Assembly: GCA_946800325.1 (NCBI GenBank) | Contig: OX326958.1 | Coordinates: 71,607,264-71,671,263 of the forward strand | DNA from: Luzula sylvatica | Taxonomy: Eukaryota; Streptophyta; Magnoliopsida; Poales; Juncaceae | DNA: 64,000 nucleotides | Direction: 5' to 3' | Shown here: piece after piece, positions 59,902 through 64,000 of the stretch | Numbering within the stretch: position 1 is the stretch's first letter | Layout: the number at the start of each line of letters is the position of its first letter | Notes under the pieces: model-generated | Database searches by the model: none | Seen by the model: only the letters and a program-made list of their open reading frames with translations | Told to the model about the DNA's origin: nothing | Position numbers and translations under genes: made by a program

Positions 59902-62008
59902 GATCTAAAAACACGTTATTTGAACTCCTCAAAGCGTTAAAATCTTGTTTTGAATCGAAAAACAAACTTTGTTAGTGTTTGCGAAATTTCGTGAAAAGTT
60001 ACGTAGTAAAAGATACGATACAAATGATCTAAAAACACGTTATTTGAACTCCTCAAAGCGTTAAAATCTTGTTTTGAATCGAAAAACAAACTTTGTTAGT
60101 GTTTGTGAAATTTCGTGAATAGTTATGTAGTAAAAGATACGATACAACTGATCTAAAAACACCTTATTTGAACTCCTCAAAGCGTTAAAATCTTGTTTTG
60201 AATCGAAAAACAAACTTTCTTAGTGTTTGCAAAATTTGGTGAAAAGTTATGTAGTAAAAGATACGATACAAATGATCTAAAAACACGTTATTTGAACTCC
60301 TCAAAGCGTTACAATCTTGTTTTGAATCGAAAAATAAACTTTCTTAGTGTTTGTGAAATTTGGTGAAATGTTATGCAGTAAAAGATACGATACAAATGAT
60401 CTAAAAACACGTGATTTGAACTCCTCAAAGCGTTAAAATCTTGTTTTGAATCGAAAAACAAACTTTGTTAGTGTTTGTGAAATTTGGTGAAAAGTTATGT
60501 AGTAAAAGATACGATACAACTGATCTAAAAACATGTTTTTTGAACTCCTCAAAGCGTTAAAATCTTGTTTTGAATCGAAAAACAAACTTTCTTAGTGTTT
60601 GTGAAATTTGGTGAAAAGTTAAGTAGTAAAAGATACGACACAAATGATCTAAAAACACGTTATTTGAACTCCTCAAAGCGTTAAAATCTTGTTTTGAATC
60701 GAAAAACAAACTTTCTTAGTGTTTGTGAAATTTGGTGAAAAGTTATGTAGTAAAAGATACGATACAAATGATCTAAAAACACGTTATTTGAACTCCTCAA
60801 AGCATTAAAATCTTGTTTTGAATCGAAAAACAAACTTTCTTAGTGTTTGCGAATTTGGTGACAAGTTATGTAGTAAAAGATACGATACAAATGATCTAAA
60901 AACACGTTATTTGAACTCCTCAAAGCGTTAAAATCTTGTTTTGAATCGGAAAACAAAGTTTCTTAGTGTTTGCGAAATTTGGTGAAAAGTTATGTAGTAA
61001 AAGATACGATACAAATGATCTAAAAACACGTTATTTGAACTCCTCAAAGCTTTAAAATCTTGTTTTGAATCGAAAAAAAAACTTTCTTAGTGTTTGTGAA
61101 ATTTGGTGAAAAGTTATGTAATAAAAGATACGATACAAATGATCTAAAAACACGTTATTTGAACACCTCAAAGCGTTAAAATCTTGTTTTGAATCGAAAA
61201 ACAAACTTCCTTAGTGTCTGTGAAATTTGGTGAAAAGTTATGTAGTAAAAGATACGATACAAATGATCTAAAAACGCGTGATTTGAACTCCTCAAAGCGT
61301 TAAAATCTTGTTTTGAATCGAAAAACAAACTTTGTTAGTGTTTGTGAAATTTGGTGAAAAGTTATGTAGTAAAAGATACGATACAACTGGTCTAAAAACA
61401 CGTTATTTGAACTACTCAAAGCGCTAAAATCTTGTTTTGAATCGAAAAACAAACTTTCTTAGTGTTTGTGAAATTTGGTGAAAAGTTATGTAGTAAAAGA
61501 TACGATACAAATGATCTAAAAACGCGTTATTTGAGCTCCTCAAAGCGTTAAAATCTTGTTTTGAATCGAAAAACAAACTTTCTTAGTGTTTGTGAAATTT
61601 GGTGAAAAGTTATGTAGTAAAAGATACGATACAAATGATCTAAAAACACGTGATTTGAACTCCTCAAAGCGTTAAAATCTTGTTTTGAATCGAAAAACAA
61701 ACTTTCTTAGTGTTTGTGAAATTTGGTGAAAAGTTATGTAGTAAAAGATACGATACAAATGATCTAAAAACACGTGATTTGAACTCCTCAAAGCGTTAAA
61801 ATCTTGTTTTGAATCGAAAAACAAACTTTGTTAGTGTTTGTGAAATTTGGTGAAAAGTTATGTAGTAAAAGATACGATACAACTGATCTAAAAACACATT
61901 ATTTGAACTCCTCAAAGCGTTAAAATCTTGTTTTGAATCGAAAAACAAACTTTCTTAGTGGTTGCGAAATTTGGTGAAAAGTTACGTAGTAAAAGATACT
62001 ATACAAAT
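59902..62008. repeat. 17-monomer block, copy 2 (66-monomer offset)
   Basis: This is the partner of 51719-53825. It differs by AAAGCATTA near 60803 and by having GATACAAAT where copy 1 has GATACGAAT near 52581. After its last unit (CACATTA, GTGGTTGCG, GATACTATAC) the array switches to a GTTCTGAATC unit (62009) like that at 57918, whereas copy 1 goes to AAAGAGTT with AAATTTTG (53826). Confidence 0.83.
60770..60892 (+). repeat. 123-bp monomer with one-base deletion (second of two)
   Basis: Same missing A in GCGAATTTGG (60851-60853) as at 52669, 8183 bp apart. It also has AAAGCATTA instead of AAAGCGTTA. The shared deletion shows common descent of the two blocks. Confidence 0.82.
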
Positions 62009-63992
62009 GATCTAAAAACACGTTATTTGAACTCCTCAAAGCGTTAAAATCTTGTTCTGAATCGAAAAACAAACTTTGTTAGTGTTTGTGAAATTTCGTG
62101 AAAAGTTATGTAGTAAAAGATACGATACAACTGATCTAAAAACATGTTATTTGAACTCCTCAAAGCGTTAAAATCTTGTTTTGAATCGAAAAACAAACTT
62201 TCTTAGTGTTTGCGAAATTTGGTGACAAGTTATGTAGTAAAAGATACGATACAAATGATCTAAAAACACGCTATTTGAACTCCTCAAAGCGTTAAAATCT
62301 TGTTTTGAATCGAAAAACAAACTTTCTTAGTGTTTGCGAAATTTGGTGAAAAGTTATGTAGTAAAAGATACGATACAAATGATCTAAAAACACGTTATTT
62401 GAACTCCTCAAAGCTTTAAAATCTTGTTTTGAATCGAAAAAAAAACTTTCTTAGTGTTTGTGAAATTTGGTGAAAAGTTATGTAGTAAAAGATACGATAC
62501 AAATGATCTAAAAACACGTTATTTGAACACCTCAAAACGTTAAAATCTTGTTTTGAATCGAAAAACAAACTTCCTTAGTGTCTGTGAAATTTGGTGAAAA
62601 GTCATGTAGTAAAAGATACGATACAGATGATCTAAAAACACGTTATTTGAACTCCTCAAAGCGTTAAAATCTTGTTTTGAATCGAAAAACAAACTTTGTT
62701 AGTGTTTGCGAAATTTGGTGACAAGTTATGTAGTAAAAGATACGATACAAATGATCTAAAAACACGTTATTTGAACTCCTCAAAGCGTTAAAATCTTGTT
62801 TTGAATCGGAAAACAAAGTTTCTTAGTGTTTGCGAAATTTGGTGAAAAGTTATGTAGTAAAAGATACGATACAAATGATCTAAAAACACGTTATTTGAAC
62901 TCCTCAAAGCTTTAAAATCTTGTTTTGAATCGAAAAAAAAACTTTCTTAGTGTTTGTGAAATTTGGTGAAAAGTTATGTAGTAAAAGATACGATACAAAT
63001 GATCTAAAAACACGTTATTTGAACACCTCAAAGCGTTAAAATCTTGTTTTGAATCGAAAAACAAACTTCCTTAGTGTCTGTGAAATTTGGTGAAAAGTTA
63101 TGTAGTAAAAGATACGATACAAATGATCTAAAAACGCGTGATTTGAACTCCTCAAACCGTTAAAATCTTGTTTTGAATCGAAAAACAAACTTTGTTAGTG
63201 TTTGTGAAATTTGGTGAAAAGTTATGTAGTAAAAGATACGATACAACTGATGTAAAAACACGTTATTTGAACTCCTCAAAGCGTTAAAATCCTGTTTTGA
63301 ATCGAAAAACAAACTTTCTTAGTGGTTGCGAAATTTGGTGAAAAGTTACGTAGTAAAAGATACGATACAAATGATCTAAAAACACGTTATTTGAACTCCT
63401 CAAAGCGTTAAAATCTTGTTTTGAATCGAAAAACAAACTTTGTTAGTGTTTGCGAAATTTCGTGAAAAGTTACGTAGTAAAAGATACGATACAAATGATC
63501 TAAAAACACGTTATTTGAACTCCTCAAAGCGTTAAAATCTTGTTTTGAATCGAAAAACAAACTTTGTTAGTGTTTGTGAAATTTCGTGAATAGTTATGTA
63601 GTAAAAGATACGATACAACTGATCTAAAAACACCTTATTTGAACTCCTCAAAGCGTTAAAATCTTGTTTTGAATCGAAAAACAAACTTTCTTAGTGTTTG
63701 CAAAATTTGGTGAAAAGTTATGTAGTAAAAGATACGATACAAATGATCTAAAAACACGTTATTTGAACTCCTCAAAGCGTTACAATCTTGTTTTGAATCG
63801 AAAAATAAACTTTCTTAGTGTTTGTGAAATTTGGTGAAATGTTATGTAGTAAAAGATACGATACAAATGATCTAAAAACACGTGATTTGAACTCCTCAAA
63901 GCGTTAAAATCTTGTTTTGAATCGAAAAACAAACTTTGTTAGTGTTTGTGAAATTTGGTGAAAAGTTATGTAGTAAAAGATACGATACAACT
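62009..63992. repeat. Right-end mosaic, monomers 501-516
   Basis: Units at 62009-62628 match 57918-58537 (33 units upstream) through GTTCTGAATC, CACGCTATT, AGTCATGTAG and GATACAGATG, but with ACATGTTA at 62133 and CAAAACG near 62534. At 62629 the unit joins a TTGTTAG half to a GCGAAATTTGGTGACAAG half, another probable hybrid. It is followed by types 61, 31, 32, 33, then 52 to 57, the order already seen at 51099-52338. A private change is CAAACCG near 63158. Confidence 0.72.
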
Positions 63993-64000
63993 GATCTAAA
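63993..64000 (+). repeat. Partial monomer at the right edge
   Basis: GATCTAAA is the first eight positions of the 517th unit, so the array continues to the right without a boundary. Confidence 0.9.

Larger units (their letters stand above)
1..64000. repeat. Tandem satellite array, 124-bp monomer, 516 complete units
   Basis: The whole window is a head-to-tail array of one AT-rich unit. The landmark GATCTAAAAAC recurs every 124 bases from position 4 to 63993, always in the same orientation. Length accounting closes exactly: 3 + 516 x 124 + 5 + 8 = 64000, with the +5 coming from one +5 insertion (13057-13065), two +1 insertions (near 36965 and 40190) and two -1 deletions (near 52669 and 60852). 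Compensating indels inside one monomer would escape this count. The consensus has about 28% GC, and monomers usually differ from it at a few positions. No gene, RNA gene, transposable element or unique sequence interrupts the array. Centromeric or heterochromatic location is an inference from array size and homogeneity, not something seen directly. Confidence 0.98.

Noticed and set aside
1..64000. CRISPR-like array (regular direct repeats)
   Set aside because: There are no unique spacers. The whole 124-bp unit repeats, and there are no cas genes or leader. It is tandem satellite DNA.
1..64000. Long terminal repeats or an inserted transposable element
   Set aside because: The exact 124-bp register runs through the whole window and leaves no unassigned bases. 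The long direct repeats are blocks of satellite monomers.
1..64000. tRNA, rRNA or other structured RNA genes
   Set aside because: No stretch departs from the satellite unit, and no cloverleaf or ribosomal motif is visible in the monomer on either strand.

Overview
The window is one uninterrupted tandem array of an AT-rich satellite with a 124-bp monomer. Every repeat unit is in the same orientation and both window edges cut through the array. Counting from the first GATCT (position 4) there are 516 complete monomers. The length closes exactly: 3 bases of a preceding unit, 516 x 124, a net +5 from five small indels, and 8 bases of the next unit give 64000. No space is left for a gene, transposon, RNA gene or unique spacer. 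The consensus monomer is about 28% GC (35 of 124 bases).

This is eukaryotic satellite DNA of centromeric, pericentromeric or other heterochromatic type. Size and style fit a plant or invertebrate, but without unique sequence the taxon cannot be fixed. As I recall it, a 124-bp centromeric satellite has been described in the holocentric woodrush Luzula sylvatica. Only the length agrees with that memory, because I could not compare sequences.

The information lies in the variants. Most monomers carry recognisable substitutions, and the order of variant types recurs over long distances, so the array can be read as duplicated blocks. I numbered types by their order in the first 9 kb. No single higher-order period exists; duplications of 5, 10, 16, 24, 26, 32, 35, 53, 65 and 113 monomers are superimposed. 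The main ones are: 1368-4591 copied to 9428-12651; 8932-12651 copied to 12900-16624; a 16-mer in direct tandem (14889-16872, 16873-18856); a 9.8-kb block (2856-12651) copied to 16873-26668; a 6.57-kb block at 16873-23444, again at 27537-34108, and truncated at 34109-38573; a 26-mer in direct tandem (35349-38573, 38574-41798); a 35-mer in direct tandem (42543-46882, 46883-51222); and shorter related copies from 50 to 62 kb. The stretch 55562-59777 is a more diverged mosaic with many private substitutions.

The odd details are a 129-bp monomer at 13024-13152 that looks like an internal template switch, a hybrid monomer at 59778-59901, one-base indels inherited by duplicated copies, two linked monomer subfamilies, and a 7-bp dyad in most monomers. 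The only notable open reading frame (87 codons, minus strand, 12953-13216) is a by-product of the 129-bp monomer and is not a gene. I see no protein system here. The interest is in satellite evolution and possible centromere identity.
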